From NCBI RefSeq assembly GCF_003634015.1, contig NZ_RBII01000001.1, forward strand, positions 124,001 through 188,000: a DNA stretch of 64,000 bases, read 5' to 3'. Shown in pieces: positions 9,218 to 17,350 of this stretch. Position 1 is the first letter of the stretch. Each line of letters opens with the position of its first letter. A program made the translations under genes and the position numbers. Below the pieces are notes generated by a model. That model was given only the letters and a program-made list of their open reading frames with translations. It ran no database searches and was not told the DNA's origin. Origin of the DNA: Litorimonas taeanensis. GTDB lineage: Bacteria; Pseudomonadota; Alphaproteobacteria; Caulobacterales; Maricaulaceae.

Positions 9218-9410
9218 TCATAACACTGTTTTCGTTTTTCCTTAAGTTTCCAATGGAGGTTGTAGTTTTCGTACAAATAATGCGCAAACTGCAGAAAACA
9301 CTGTGTCTCTTGTGCAACGGTTAAAGAATTCAACATAAATGCCGCATTTTTTGGCTTCACAGCACGAATGGAATTTGATTAGGTGAAATTTCGATTTTTG
9401 GAGTTTCGCC

Positions 9411-9815
9411 TTGATTGGTTTGGTCATTGTTACCCATGGACAGCTCGCTGTAGAGCTACGCCGCGCTACTGAACATGTTGTAGGTCCGCAAGAGGCTTTA
9501 GAGACCGTTTGTATTGGCCCTGATGATGACATGGAACATCGTCGTGATGATATTGCCGCAGCCGTCAACAGAGTGAGCCATAAGTCTGGGGTTGTTATTT
9601 TGACGGATATGTTTGGTGGTACACCGTCAAATTTGGCGATTTCCATGATGCGCGAAGGGCAGGTCGAAGTTCTCGCTGGCGTGAATTTGCCAATGCTTAT
9701 TAAACTTGCAGAGGCACGTAAGACAGCGACATTAGAAGAAGCCTCAGTCAAAGCCAAAGATGCAGGTCAACGCTATATCGCAATTGCATCCAAAATTCTG
9801 GCCGGAGAAACATAG
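9411..9815 (+). CDS. PTS system mannose/fructose-type EIIA component
   Basis: This 134-residue protein belongs to the EIIA-Man family. The phosphorylated histidine is His9 in IVTHGQLA, and LTDMFGGTPSNLAISM is the family signature. It probably receives phosphate from HPr and serves regulation rather than sugar uptake, because no EIIB/EIIC permease gene is nearby. This is the known arrangement of the alphaproteobacterial regulatory PTS (PtsM). The start is a TTG preceded by GGAG at good spacing; no ATG precedes the conserved first strand. HPr follows 19 bases later. Confidence 0.92.
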   Translation: MIGLVIVTHGQLAVELRRATEHVVGPQEALETVCIGPDDDMEHRRDDIAAAVNRVSHKSGVVILTDMFGGTPSNLAISMMREGQVEVLAGVNLPMLIKLAEARKTATLEEASVKAKDAGQRYIAIASKILAGET

Positions 9816-9834
9816 GCCGACAGGTCTTTAGTCT

Positions 9835-10125
9835 ATGAGCCAGACGGCACAAATCACGTTGACTTTGACCAATAAACGGGGGCTCCATGCGCGAGCGTCA
9901 AACAAGTTTATGGAAACTGTCATGCAGTTTCAGTCACAAGTTTGGGTGCGTAGTCATAATGATGTTTGTGCCGAGCGCGTAGAGGCCGATTCTGTTATGG
10001 AGTTGTTATTATTGGGGGCGGCCTGCAACGAAGATATAACTGTTACGGCGCAAGGCAAAGATGCCCCGGAAACTATTCAAGCCATTGCGGATTTAGTAAA
10101 AGACCGTTTTGGAGAAGAAGACTAA
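9835..10125 (+). CDS. ptsH: Phosphocarrier protein HPr
   Basis: HPr relays phosphate from EI to EIIA proteins. The 96-residue protein has the His-loop RGLHARASNKF (His18, equivalent to the usual His15) and a serine in EADSVMELLLLGA (Ser53, at the position of regulatory Ser46). Because the serine is kept, control by HPr kinase is possible even though no hprK is adjacent. It ends in a TAATG junction with the next lipoprotein gene, so the two are translationally coupled. Confidence 0.93.
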   Translation: MSQTAQITLTLTNKRGLHARASNKFMETVMQFQSQVWVRSHNDVCAERVEADSVMELLLLGAACNEDITVTAQGKDAPETIQAIADLVKDRFGEED

Positions 10126-10547
10126 TGCGTAACCAATATAATGCCGTATTTGCCTTCATCGTCATGGGGGGCGTTGGCTGCTCCACCTCAAAACCCTTTA
10201 TGCCGCAAAGTCAATATCCGCCAGATCCATGGGTCAAAGGCTATTCTAACCCTGATGATTGTTTAGGAGGAGAAAAGTTAGCGGCTATTGAATTTGAAAT
10301 GCCTAACTATCCCTCTCAATCCTATCGTACAGGACGTCAGGGTTGGGTTATTATGCGGTTAGATGTCGACGCAACAGGTCAAACCACTAATGTGGCGGTC
10401 GAGAGGTCTGTTCCAGACGGTCTATTCGACGGGAGTGCTAAGAAAGCGGTAAAGGCTTGGACGTTCCAGCCTCCTGCAAATGGCGGGCTACAAAATTGCC
10501 GTGTACTATTAAGGTATCGAGCGGGAAGCGTGACATTAGGAGGTTAA
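10125..10547 (+). CDS. TonB C-terminal-domain lipoprotein
   Basis: The ATG at 10125 shares its first base with the HPr stop (TAATG), which fixes the start; a longer in-frame reading would run through ptsH. The 140-residue product has a short signal segment with lipobox GGVGCS and then a TonB-C-like fold: an N-terminal stretch (AIEFEMPNYPSQSYRTGRQG) followed by GWVIMRLDVDATGQT, VERSVPDGLFDGSAKKAVKAW and FQPPANGG. This YPxxSYRTGRQGWV...AVKAWTFQP pattern is typical of TonB/TolA C-terminal domains, which here would be lipid-anchored rather than inner-membrane spanning. No ExbB/ExbD genes are nearby, so it may not energise TonB receptors. Confidence 0.82.
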   Translation: MRNQYNAVFAFIVMGGVGCSTSKPFMPQSQYPPDPWVKGYSNPDDCLGGEKLAAIEFEMPNYPSQSYRTGRQGWVIMRLDVDATGQTTNVAVERSVPDGLFDGSAKKAVKAWTFQPPANGGLQNCRVLLRYRAGSVTLGG

Positions 10548-10629
10548 AGGCAGGCTATTCCTGTAGTGATTGCTTTTAAATTTTCTTCTAAAAAAGGTCT
10601 TAAATTTCCCCTTTTTTTTCACAGAGTTA

Positions 10630-10654
10630 CACCTTAGAAGGTGCGTCGGCGCAC
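10630..10654. promoter_or_regulatory. Overlapping hairpins in the 202-base gap before glmM
   Basis: Two inverted repeats overlap here: CACCTT-AG-AAGGTG (10630-10643) and GTGCG-TCGG-CGCAC (10641-10654). They are mutually exclusive because they share bases. The second is followed by GATTTT, so it could be a weak terminator for the EIIA-HPr-lipoprotein unit. The rest of the gap up to glmM holds no gene that I can see. Confidence 0.4.
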
Positions 10655-10749
10655 GATTTTCACGATATTAATGTATTGGGTTTTCTCGCCTATGTGAGTG
10701 AGGTAGCGATACCTTAGCGGAATGTTGAACCTAAAGATAAGATAAGACT

Positions 10750-12144
10750 ATGAGCGAAAATAAATCATCGAAAGAAGAAACGAACACTCCCCGTAAATTT
10801 TTCGGAACAGATGGTATTCGCGGGCTTTCAAATGTTGATAAAATGACACCAGAGAGTGTTATGCGCTTGGGTCAAGCGGCTGGTCGCTATTTCCGCAACA
10901 AAGAAAAGGGAGATCATCACAGACCTACTGTGTTTATCGGTAAAGACACGCGTTTGTCAGGCTACATGATTGAGCCCGCTTTGGTCGCGGGTTTCACGTC
11001 TGTCGGTATGGATGTTACATTGTCGGGGCCTATCCCCACATCCGCAGTATCAATCTTAACTCGTACATTGCGGGCGGATATGGGTGTTATGATTACGGCT
11101 TCTCATAATAAATATCATGATAATGGCATTAAATTTTTTGGGCCGAGCGGACGAAAGCTTTCGGATAAAGCGGAAATTGCCATTGAAGCTTTGCTCGACA
11201 ATGAACAAATTCGTCTCGCAAAGCCTGAAAACCTTGGTCGTGTTAAACGATATGAAGACATGCAGGCGCGCTATATTGAAATCGCGAAAGCGACTTTCCC
11301 GCGCCGAATGAGATTGTCTGGTTTGAAGATTGTTCTCGATTGCGCCAATGGCGCGGCTTATCACACTGCGCCTGATACGATGTGGGAATTGGGAGCAGAT
11401 GAAGTTATTCCTCTGGGCGTTTCACCAAATGGAAAAAATATTAATTCAGGATGTGGTTCTACGCATACTGATTTGTTGTCAGAGACCGTCGTCAAGACAG
11501 GCGCCGATATTGGTATTGCGCTCGATGGGGATGCCGATCGTTTAATCATGTGTGATGAAAAAGGTAAGGTTATCGATGGAGACCAATTGCTAGGTTTGAT
11601 TTGTTATAGTTGGTACGTCAATAAAACCCTTGCAAAGCCGGGCCTTGTTGCGACGGTCATGAGTAATTTAGGACTTGAGCGCTTTATCCAAGGGCACAAG
11701 ATGGACTTTATTCGCACGGCTGTGGGGGACAGACATGTTGCAGCCCGGATGCGACAAGATGGATATAATCTGGGCGGCGAGCAATCAGGACATATACTCA
11801 TGCCAGATTTCGCGCCAACAGGTGACGGTACAATCTCTGCCTTACAAGTGTTAGCGGAACTCATCCGCCAAGATAAGCCGGCGAGTGAAGTTTTAAACGT
11901 ATTTGACCCTGTCCCGCAGATGCTTAAAAATGTGACTTATTCGGGGACTTCGCCCTTAATGCAAAAAGAAGTCAAAAAAGCCATTGATGAAGCCCAGGCT
12001 AGTTTTGGTGATACAGGGCGTGTATTAGTCAGAGCATCTGGCACAGAGCCGTTAATTCGTGTAATGGCCGAAGGGGATGACGAAGGCAAAGTCGATAAAA
12101 TCACAGACCATCTCGTCGCCGTGATAAATAACTATGCTTCATAA
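10750..12144 (+). CDS. glmM: Phosphoglucosamine mutase
   Basis: GlmM converts glucosamine-6-phosphate to glucosamine-1-phosphate on the way to UDP-GlcNAc, peptidoglycan and LPS. The N-terminal [12 protein letters not shown], the phosphoserine loop [17 protein letters not shown] (Ser118), the metal loop [13 protein letters not shown] and the C-terminal phosphate site [15 protein letters not shown] are all intact. The 464 residues include about 15 extra N-terminal residues before the conserved KFFGTDG. The gene has its own leader. Its usual partner ftsH or folP is not adjacent. Confidence 0.97.
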   Translation: MSENKSSKEETNTPRKFFGTDGIRGLSNVDKMTPESVMRLGQAAGRYFRNKEKGDHHRPTVFIGKDTRLSGYMIEPALVAGFTSVGMDVTLSGPIPTSAVSILTRTLRADMGVMITASHNKYHDNGIKFFGPSGRKLSDKAEIAIEALLDNEQIRLAKPENLGRVKRYEDMQARYIEIAKATFPRRMRLSGLKIVLDCANGAAYHTAPDTMWELGADEVIPLGVSPNGKNINSGCGSTHTDLLSETVVKTGADIGIALDGDADRLIMCDEKGKVIDGDQLLGLICYSWYVNKTLAKPGLVATVMSNLGLERFIQGHKMDFIRTAVGDRHVAARMRQDGYNLGGEQSGHILMPDFAPTGDGTISALQVLAELIRQDKPASEVLNVFDPVPQMLKNVTYSGTSPLMQKEVKKAIDEAQASFGDTGRVLVRASGTEPLIRVMAEGDDEGKVDKITDHLVAVINNYAS

Positions 12145-12249
12145 CGGCTTATGCTGAGCTAGGCTTGGATTAGCTCTTTTCAAGATTCCTCATATCTCCT
12201 AAGGCATACGTTATTATTTGACTGGGGCGCGTGGGAAGATTGGCAGTTA

Positions 12250-14706
12250 ATGGTTCAGGATATTGATCCATATTTGGTCGTTACAGTTGGGGCTGTTACA
12301 TTAGCCCTCTTAACCTCCCTCTATGCTCTACGCGCTATGGCGTTTAAAAATTCGGTTCAAAAAAAATGGAAAGAGAAAGCTTCTGAGCTAGACCGTAAGG
12401 TCGGGCAATATGATTCTATTTTTGGGGCTTATCCAGGCTTAGTGCTTGTATGGGATGATTCAAATCCTAATATGACCGATTTACCTCAGAAAGACTGGGG
12501 TAATCCTAAAGTATATGGTTCACCGGCAGCCCTTGCATCAATTCTTAGATTTGCGGATGCTGGTAAAGCAAAGGATTTACCGCGGCGTGTTTTAAACAGT
12601 CTTGCAGACCACCCCACAAAGCGAGAGGGTAAAACAGACACCAAGAACACATTGCGACTGCATTTAGGAAAACTCCGCCGAGAAGGACAGTCATTCTCCA
12701 TTTTGATTGGTTTGCCTGATGGAGATGTGATTGAGGCTGATGGTCGGGTTGCGGGGCGACAAGTTGTGCTTTGGCTCGAAGATGTTTCTAATAAAGCCGA
12801 AGATGAGAAAGCGGCAATTTCTCGCTTCGAAACAGCAAAGCTTTCTAAAGAAGAAGGCTCTAAAACATATATTGAAATGATGACCCGGGCACCGTTTCCA
12901 ATCTGGAGATTATCCAGTGGAGGCCAAATTTCTTGGGTCAATACGGCATATGTTAAGGCTGTTGGGGCTGAAGGCGTGTCTGACGTCATCGACAATCAAA
13001 TTCACCTAGATGATATGTCAAAGAACCAAGTGGAGACGGTTCTGCAAACGGGTTCAGTTCAAGAGGATATTCGACACATCATTTTGGACGGAAAAAGGCA
13101 AGCAACGATGGTGAGTTTATTTCCCGTGTCAGGGGGAATAGCCGGGATGGCTGTCGATGCTTCAGAGGCGGATGATTTGCGCCAAGATCTGGTTCGTCAT
13201 GTCAGAGCGCATGACGAGCTTCTAAACGCTATGGATGAAGCGATTATCATTTTTGGCGAAGATCAAAAAATTAACTTCCACAACCGAGCCTTTGATAATC
13301 TATTTGGGATAGATGCCTCTTGGTTCAAAGGTAGCCCTAGCCATAGTGATTGGCTGGATTATTTGCGAGAACGGCACCTTATTCCCGCGACTTCCGATTA
13401 TAAAGCGTGGAAGGCTGCTGAGCTATCTTTGTATACTGAATGGCCAGATGAAATGCCCGATGCACTTTGGTCTTTACCTGATGGCAGAACTCTGCGGCTC
13501 GTACGCATGCGTGACCCCCATGATGGAATCTCTTTCTTATTTTCGGACATGACAGATTCTATCACGCTGAAGAGCCAGCTTGGGACACTCATTAATGTGC
13601 AAAGCGCGACTTTGGACAAGCTGTCAGAAGGTATCGCTGTTTTTGGTACAGATGGACGGCTGAAGATCCATAATTCTGCATTTGCAAAAATGTGGAGCTT
13701 GGATGAAGAGGATTTGAAAGACGGGCCGCGTTTTTCAAATATGATACAGTTGTTTTTACCCCTCTATCATATCAAAGCCTTTTGGTCTGAACTCTTGGGT
13801 CGTATTACTGATCCCGATCCAGAGGTTAGGCGACATGTTGAGGGCGAAATTAAACGCTCTGATGATAAAATGTTTACATGGTTGTCAAAGCCTCTGCCAG
13901 ATGGGGCGACTCTTTTGGCTTGGGAGGATGTTACAAATGCCCGCCGCGCCGAAGCGGCGCTAATCGAACGCGCTCAAGCCCTTGAAGAAGCTGATCGCAT
14001 GAAATCAGAATTTGTTGGGCATGTTAGCTATCAATTGCGGACTCCTCTAACGACAATCTCTGGCTATGCTGATTTTCTTCAAAATGGCGGCGCCGGAGAA
14101 ATGTCTGACAAGCAAAGCGAATATGTTTTTGCAATACAAAGTGCATCTGAGGACCTTGCCAAAATTATTGATGATATTTTGGATATCGCAGCGATTGAAG
14201 CCAATGTTTTGGATCTGGACCTTGGTGACGTCAATGTTTTTGACATGCTCGACACGGCCTTGGATTATGTCGCCGTCAAAGCCGATGACACCAAGATTTC
14301 ACTTACGCTTAAGTGCGACGAGAACATCGGCATCATTAGGGCAGACGAAACAAGGCTTAAACAAGTCGTCCATAACTTATTGTCTAATGCTTTGCGGTTC
14401 ACTAAGCCTGGAGGCACAATCGAATTGGGCGGAAAGCAAGCCGCTGGCGGGGGCGTCATGATTTGGGTCAAGGATGATGGCGTTGGCATCCCAACAGAGC
14501 GTCAACCCCAAGTCTTTCAAAGCTTTGAGAGTTCGCGCGGTGGAGCTGGGCTTGGGTTAGCTCTCGTTCAGAGGTTTGTAGACCGCCATGGAGGGTGGGT
14601 TGAGTTGGAATCAATTGAACATGAAGGCACGCATGTGACGTGTTATTTACCAAAAGAAGCGCCAAGTGAGAGCGCGCATCCTGAGCTTTTTTCAGAAGGC
14701 GTTTGA
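12250..14706 (+). CDS. divL: DivL-type PAS pseudokinase (tyrosine in place of the phospho-histidine)
   Basis: DivL is a polar cell-cycle protein of Caulobacter-like bacteria that reads DivK phosphorylation and tunes CckA. This 818-residue protein has an N-terminal membrane helix (about residues 8-28), PAS-like modules (about 195-310, 325-435 and 450-560), a HisKA-like dimerisation helix reading GHVSYQLRTPLTTISGY, and an ATPase domain with NLLSNALRFTKPGG, DDGVGIP and GLGLALVQ. The residue that should be histidine is Tyr594, the defining DivL feature. The flanking residues match HisKA, so it is not a frameshift. Its neighbours tsaE, the aminoglycoside phosphotransferase-like gene and murU are also found near divL in relatives. 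The ATPase domain looks intact. Confidence 0.93.
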   Translation: MVQDIDPYLVVTVGAVTLALLTSLYALRAMAFKNSVQKKWKEKASELDRKVGQYDSIFGAYPGLVLVWDDSNPNMTDLPQKDWGNPKVYGSPAALASILRFADAGKAKDLPRRVLNSLADHPTKREGKTDTKNTLRLHLGKLRREGQSFSILIGLPDGDVIEADGRVAGRQVVLWLEDVSNKAEDEKAAISRFETAKLSKEEGSKTYIEMMTRAPFPIWRLSSGGQISWVNTAYVKAVGAEGVSDVIDNQIHLDDMSKNQVETVLQTGSVQEDIRHIILDGKRQATMVSLFPVSGGIAGMAVDASEADDLRQDLVRHVRAHDELLNAMDEAIIIFGEDQKINFHNRAFDNLFGIDASWFKGSPSHSDWLDYLRERHLIPATSDYKAWKAAELSLYTEWPDEMPDALWSLPDGRTLRLVRMRDPHDGISFLFSDMTDSITLKSQLGTLINVQSATLDKLSEGIAVFGTDGRLKIHNSAFAKMWSLDEEDLKDGPRFSNMIQLFLPLYHIKAFWSELLGRITDPDPEVRRHVEGEIKRSDDKMFTWLSKPLPDGATLLAWEDVTNARRAEAALIERAQALEEADRMKSEFVGHVSYQLRTPLTTISGYADFLQNGGAGEMSDKQSEYVFAIQSASEDLAKIIDDILDIAAIEANVLDLDLGDVNVFDMLDTALDYVAVKADDTKISLTLKCDENIGIIRADETRLKQVVHNLLSNALRFTKPGGTIELGGKQAAGGGVMIWVKDDGVGIPTERQPQVFQSFESSRGGAGLGLALVQRFVDRHGGWVELESIEHEGTHVTCYLPKEAPSESAHPELFSEGV

Positions 14707-14728
14707 TCGTAGATGCTAAGGCGGTGTT

Positions 14729-15046
14729 TTACTGGCTTTCCGGAGTCTTTACAGTGATACCGTCTAGCTCGTCGCTCATTAGAATTTGGCAGCTAAGGCG
14801 CGAATTATCTTGGACACCCTCAGCAAAATCTAACATGGATTCCTCCATATCATCCATTGTTTTTAATTTGCCGAGCCATTCTTGGCCAATATAGACATGG
14901 CAGGTTGCGCAAGCACAGGCTCCGCCGCAATCAGCATCAATTTCAGGAACCATGTTCTGTACAGCTGCCTCCATAATGGATGTGCCTGCTTTCGCCTCGA
15001 CTTCGCGCTGTGTACCCGCAGAGTCAGTGAAAATAATCTTAGCCAT
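14729..15046 (-). CDS. [2Fe-2S] adrenodoxin-type ferredoxin
   Basis: The start [13 protein letters not shown] at 15046, with AGGG upstream, is preferred over longer readings that overlap tsaE. The 105-residue protein has the adrenodoxin-type cluster motif: [14 protein letters not shown] gives C-x5-C-x2-C and the fourth cysteine is in [17 protein letters not shown] is the acidic helix that binds redox partners in this family (FdxB/FdVI, adrenodoxin, putidaredoxin). No cytochrome P450 or ferredoxin reductase gene is adjacent, so the partner is unknown. Electron transfer for Fe-S or heme enzymes is the family-level role. It converges with divL and diverges from tsaE. Confidence 0.93.
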   Translation of the reverse strand: MAKIIFTDSAGTQREVEAKAGTSIMEAAVQNMVPEIDADCGGACACATCHVYIGQEWLGKLKTMDDMEESMLDFAEGVQDNSRLSCQILMSDELDGITVKTPESQ

Positions 15047-15094
15047 TTTATGCCCTAATTGTCTTAATATCAGAACTCTATCTAAGGACTTGCT

Positions 15095-15568
15095 ATGAAT
15101 TTTCAAGGCGCTATCAATACCAAGGTGACAAAGGTTTCTTGTAAAGATGAAGCGGAAATGAAGGCTCTCGGGGGCCGGATAGGTGCGCAATTGAATGTGG
15201 GGGATGTGATTGCCTTAACAGGCGAATTGGGCGCCGGGAAAACAACTTTAATTCGAGGTTTGATCCAATCATTTCAACCCAATGAAGAAGTGCCTTCTCC
15301 CACATATACTTTAGTTCAAACCTATGACCTTCCTGATTATGAGCTTTGGCATTGTGATTTATATCGGCTGAAACATCCTGATGAAGTCTTTGAATTAGGG
15401 TTGATAGATGCGATGGAAGAATGTGTTTGCGTAATTGAGTGGCCGGATAAAATGGGCCCGCATTTACCTGAAACCGCTCTGACCTTGAATGTAGGCTTCA
15501 CAGAACAAGGGCGTGAAATTACGTTTGGGCCAGAATGGGCGGGAAGAAGTGACGAACAGATTAGATGA
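15095..15568 (+). CDS. tsaE: tRNA t6A biosynthesis ATPase TsaE
   Basis: TsaE works with TsaB, TsaC and TsaD to install threonylcarbamoyl on A37 of ANN-decoding tRNAs. The 157-residue protein has Walker [15 protein letters not shown] near residue 45, the family signature [10 protein letters not shown] and the [13 protein letters not shown] region with the conserved acidic residues, then VIEWPDK. Length and order are standard. Its start lies 48 bases from the divergent ferredoxin, so both promoters must sit there. It overlaps the following kinase gene. tsaC is also in this window (34820-35449); tsaB and tsaD are not. Confidence 0.95.
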   Translation: MNFQGAINTKVTKVSCKDEAEMKALGGRIGAQLNVGDVIALTGELGAGKTTLIRGLIQSFQPNEEVPSPTYTLVQTYDLPDYELWHCDLYRLKHPDEVFELGLIDAMEECVCVIEWPDKMGPHLPETALTLNVGFTEQGREITFGPEWAGRSDEQIR

Positions 15569-16631
15569 AATAGCTAGTTTTCTATCTTCCTGTGGTTGGG
15601 GAGATGCGATTCGAGAGCCGATACAAGGCGATGCTTCGACGCGAAGTTATGAGCGTTTGACCAGGGGGGCTGAAAAAGCTGTCTTAATGAATGCACCTAA
15701 AGGCGCGGAATTGCCATCCGAACCTGATGGGACGAGCGTCGCTGAAAGGAAAGCTTTGGGTTATAATGCGTTAGCCCGTCTGGCAGGCCCCAATATGGAG
15801 AGTTTTGTGGCTATTGCTTCAGAGCTGTCTCGGCGCGGACTATCCGCCCCTAAGATTATAGATGCAGACCTAGAACGGGGGTTTATCCTATTAGAAGATT
15901 TTGGTTCTACCGTTTTTGCAAAAGTAGTGGCGCAGGACGCCGATTTGGAACGGCCGCTATATGAAGCGGCCGTTGATAGTTTGGCAGCCATTTATCGATG
16001 TTCCTTTCCAACTGTTCTGTCGCATAATGATATAAAATGGACTGTAAGAGACTATGATGAAGCCGCCCTATTGGCTGAAACGGACTTGTTTTTGGATTGG
16101 TATGCCAAAGACTATAAGAAAAGTTTTGAAGGTGAAGCCCGGGAGGCATTTTATAAGCTCTATGCGAAGAGTTTTCGTTTGCTCAAGGCCCATGCTTCTG
16201 GCCTGGCACTGAGAGACTTTCATGCAGAGAATCTTTTTTGGCTACCTGAGAGACAAGGGGTCGCTAATGTCGGATTGATAGACTTTCAGGATGGATTGTT
16301 TGTACATCCTTCATATGATCTGATGTCGCTTATAACGGATATTCGGCGGGATGTTACGCCAGAATTGAAAGACAGATTAATTAGCCGTTTTTGCGAAAAG
16401 GCAGGGTTAAAGGACGACGAGGATTTCAGGGCTGCTTATTCTGTCATGAGCGTGCAGCGCGGAACTAAATTATTAGGCTTTCCTGTCCGAGCGGATTTGA
16501 AATTCGGAAAACCTCAATATAGGGCACTCTTGCCGCGTGTGAAACGTCATTTAAATGATGACTTATTACACCCTGCCGTAGCCGACATTCGCGTATGGTT
16601 CGAGAACAACATGCCAGAGGCTTTGATATGA
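15549..16631 (+). CDS. amgK: Phosphotransferase, probable MurNAc/GlcNAc anomeric kinase AmgK
   Basis: AmgK phosphorylates MurNAc (and GlcNAc) at the anomeric position in the peptidoglycan recycling route that ends with MurU. The protein has an aminoglycoside phosphotransferase fold: IQGDASTRSYERL (nucleotide loop), FILLEDFGS (hinge), the catalytic ALRDFHAENLFW and the metal site LIDFQDGLF. The next gene is a nucleotidyltransferase of the MurU type overlapping by four bases (ATGA), which supports the AmgK call. The GTG at 15549 is favoured because homologues start close to a FLxxxGWG motif; a GTG at 15513 is the alternative. Both overlap tsaE. Confidence 0.85.
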   Translation: MTNRLDEIASFLSSCGWGDAIREPIQGDASTRSYERLTRGAEKAVLMNAPKGAELPSEPDGTSVAERKALGYNALARLAGPNMESFVAIASELSRRGLSAPKIIDADLERGFILLEDFGSTVFAKVVAQDADLERPLYEAAVDSLAAIYRCSFPTVLSHNDIKWTVRDYDEAALLAETDLFLDWYAKDYKKSFEGEAREAFYKLYAKSFRLLKAHASGLALRDFHAENLFWLPERQGVANVGLIDFQDGLFVHPSYDLMSLITDIRRDVTPELKDRLISRFCEKAGLKDDEDFRAAYSVMSVQRGTKLLGFPVRADLKFGKPQYRALLPRVKRHLNDDLLHPAVADIRVWFENNMPEALI

Positions 16632-17350
16632 CGGCGCCAATACAAACGGCAATGGTCATGGCTGCAGGCTACGGCACGCGTATGCGCCCTCTTACAAATG
16701 ACAAGTCGAAAGCCATGGTCGAAGTAGGAGGTAGGCCACTAATTGATCATATGCTTGATAGATTGGCAGCCGCAGGTGTGCAGCGAGCAATTATCAATGT
16801 TCATGCGCATGCAGATCATTTGGAATCGCATTTGAAGAGACATCAAAGCAGTCTTGAAATCATTATTTCAGATGAACGAGATACCCTATTAGAGACCGGT
16901 GGAGGGGTGGTGAAGGCCTTACCGCTATTGGGAATGGATCCGATTTATATTTGCAATATTGATGCGATTTGGGTGGAGTTTGCACCAGTCCTCAGTTGGC
17001 TTCAATCAAATTGGAACCCAGAAGAAATGGATGAGCTTTTGCTTCTGGCGCGGAAGGATATGTCTTTGGGGCATGATGGGGCAGGGGATTTTGACCTCTC
17101 TGAAACGGGCCATCTAACGCGCCGCAAGAATGATACATCGCCATATTACTATTCAGGAGTTCAGATATTTAAGCCATATTTGGCAAAACACCATCCCGTA
17201 GAAAAATTTTCGAGAAACCTGATTTGGAATGAAAGCCTTGAGAGAAAAGGCTTGTTTGGTACGGTTATGCCTGGTTTCTGGATGCATGTTGGGGATCCAA
17301 AGGCGAGAATTGCTGCAGAAGCGGTCTTGGAACAGGCTAAACGAGTATGA
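16628..17350 (+). CDS. murU: Nucleotidyltransferase, probable MurNAc-1-phosphate uridylyltransferase
   Basis: MurU joins UMP to MurNAc-alpha-1-phosphate, making UDP-MurNAc without passing through MurA. The 240-residue GT-A fold has MVMAAGYGTRMRPLTNDKSK (dinucleotide-binding loop and catalytic lysine) and ICNIDAIW, where the metal-binding aspartate sits. The conserved tail PGFWMHVGDP follows. The start is the ATG overlapping the amgK stop (ATGA); a longer reading would lie within amgK. Its own stop overlaps the addB start in the same way. The family is sure; the MurU substrate is inferred from the AmgK-like partner. Confidence 0.87.
   Translation: MTAPIQTAMVMAAGYGTRMRPLTNDKSKAMVEVGGRPLIDHMLDRLAAAGVQRAIINVHAHADHLESHLKRHQSSLEIIISDERDTLLETGGGVVKALPLLGMDPIYICNIDAIWVEFAPVLSWLQSNWNPEEMDELLLLARKDMSLGHDGAGDFDLSETGHLTRRKNDTSPYYYSGVQIFKPYLAKHHPVEKFSRNLIWNESLERKGLFGTVMPGFWMHVGDPKARIAAEAVLEQAKRV

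Noticed and set aside
9242-9757. 171-codon open frame on the minus strand opposite PTS EIIA
   Set aside because: Shadow of the EIIA gene; its translation is serine-rich and lacks any domain or ribosome site.
12486-12995. 169-codon minus frame
   Set aside because: Antisense to the DivL PAS region; no recognisable protein features.
13980-14100. Tyrosine in place of the kinase histidine taken as a sequencing or frameshift error
   Set aside because: The flanking HisKA residues are in frame and perfect, and Tyr at this place is the known DivL feature.
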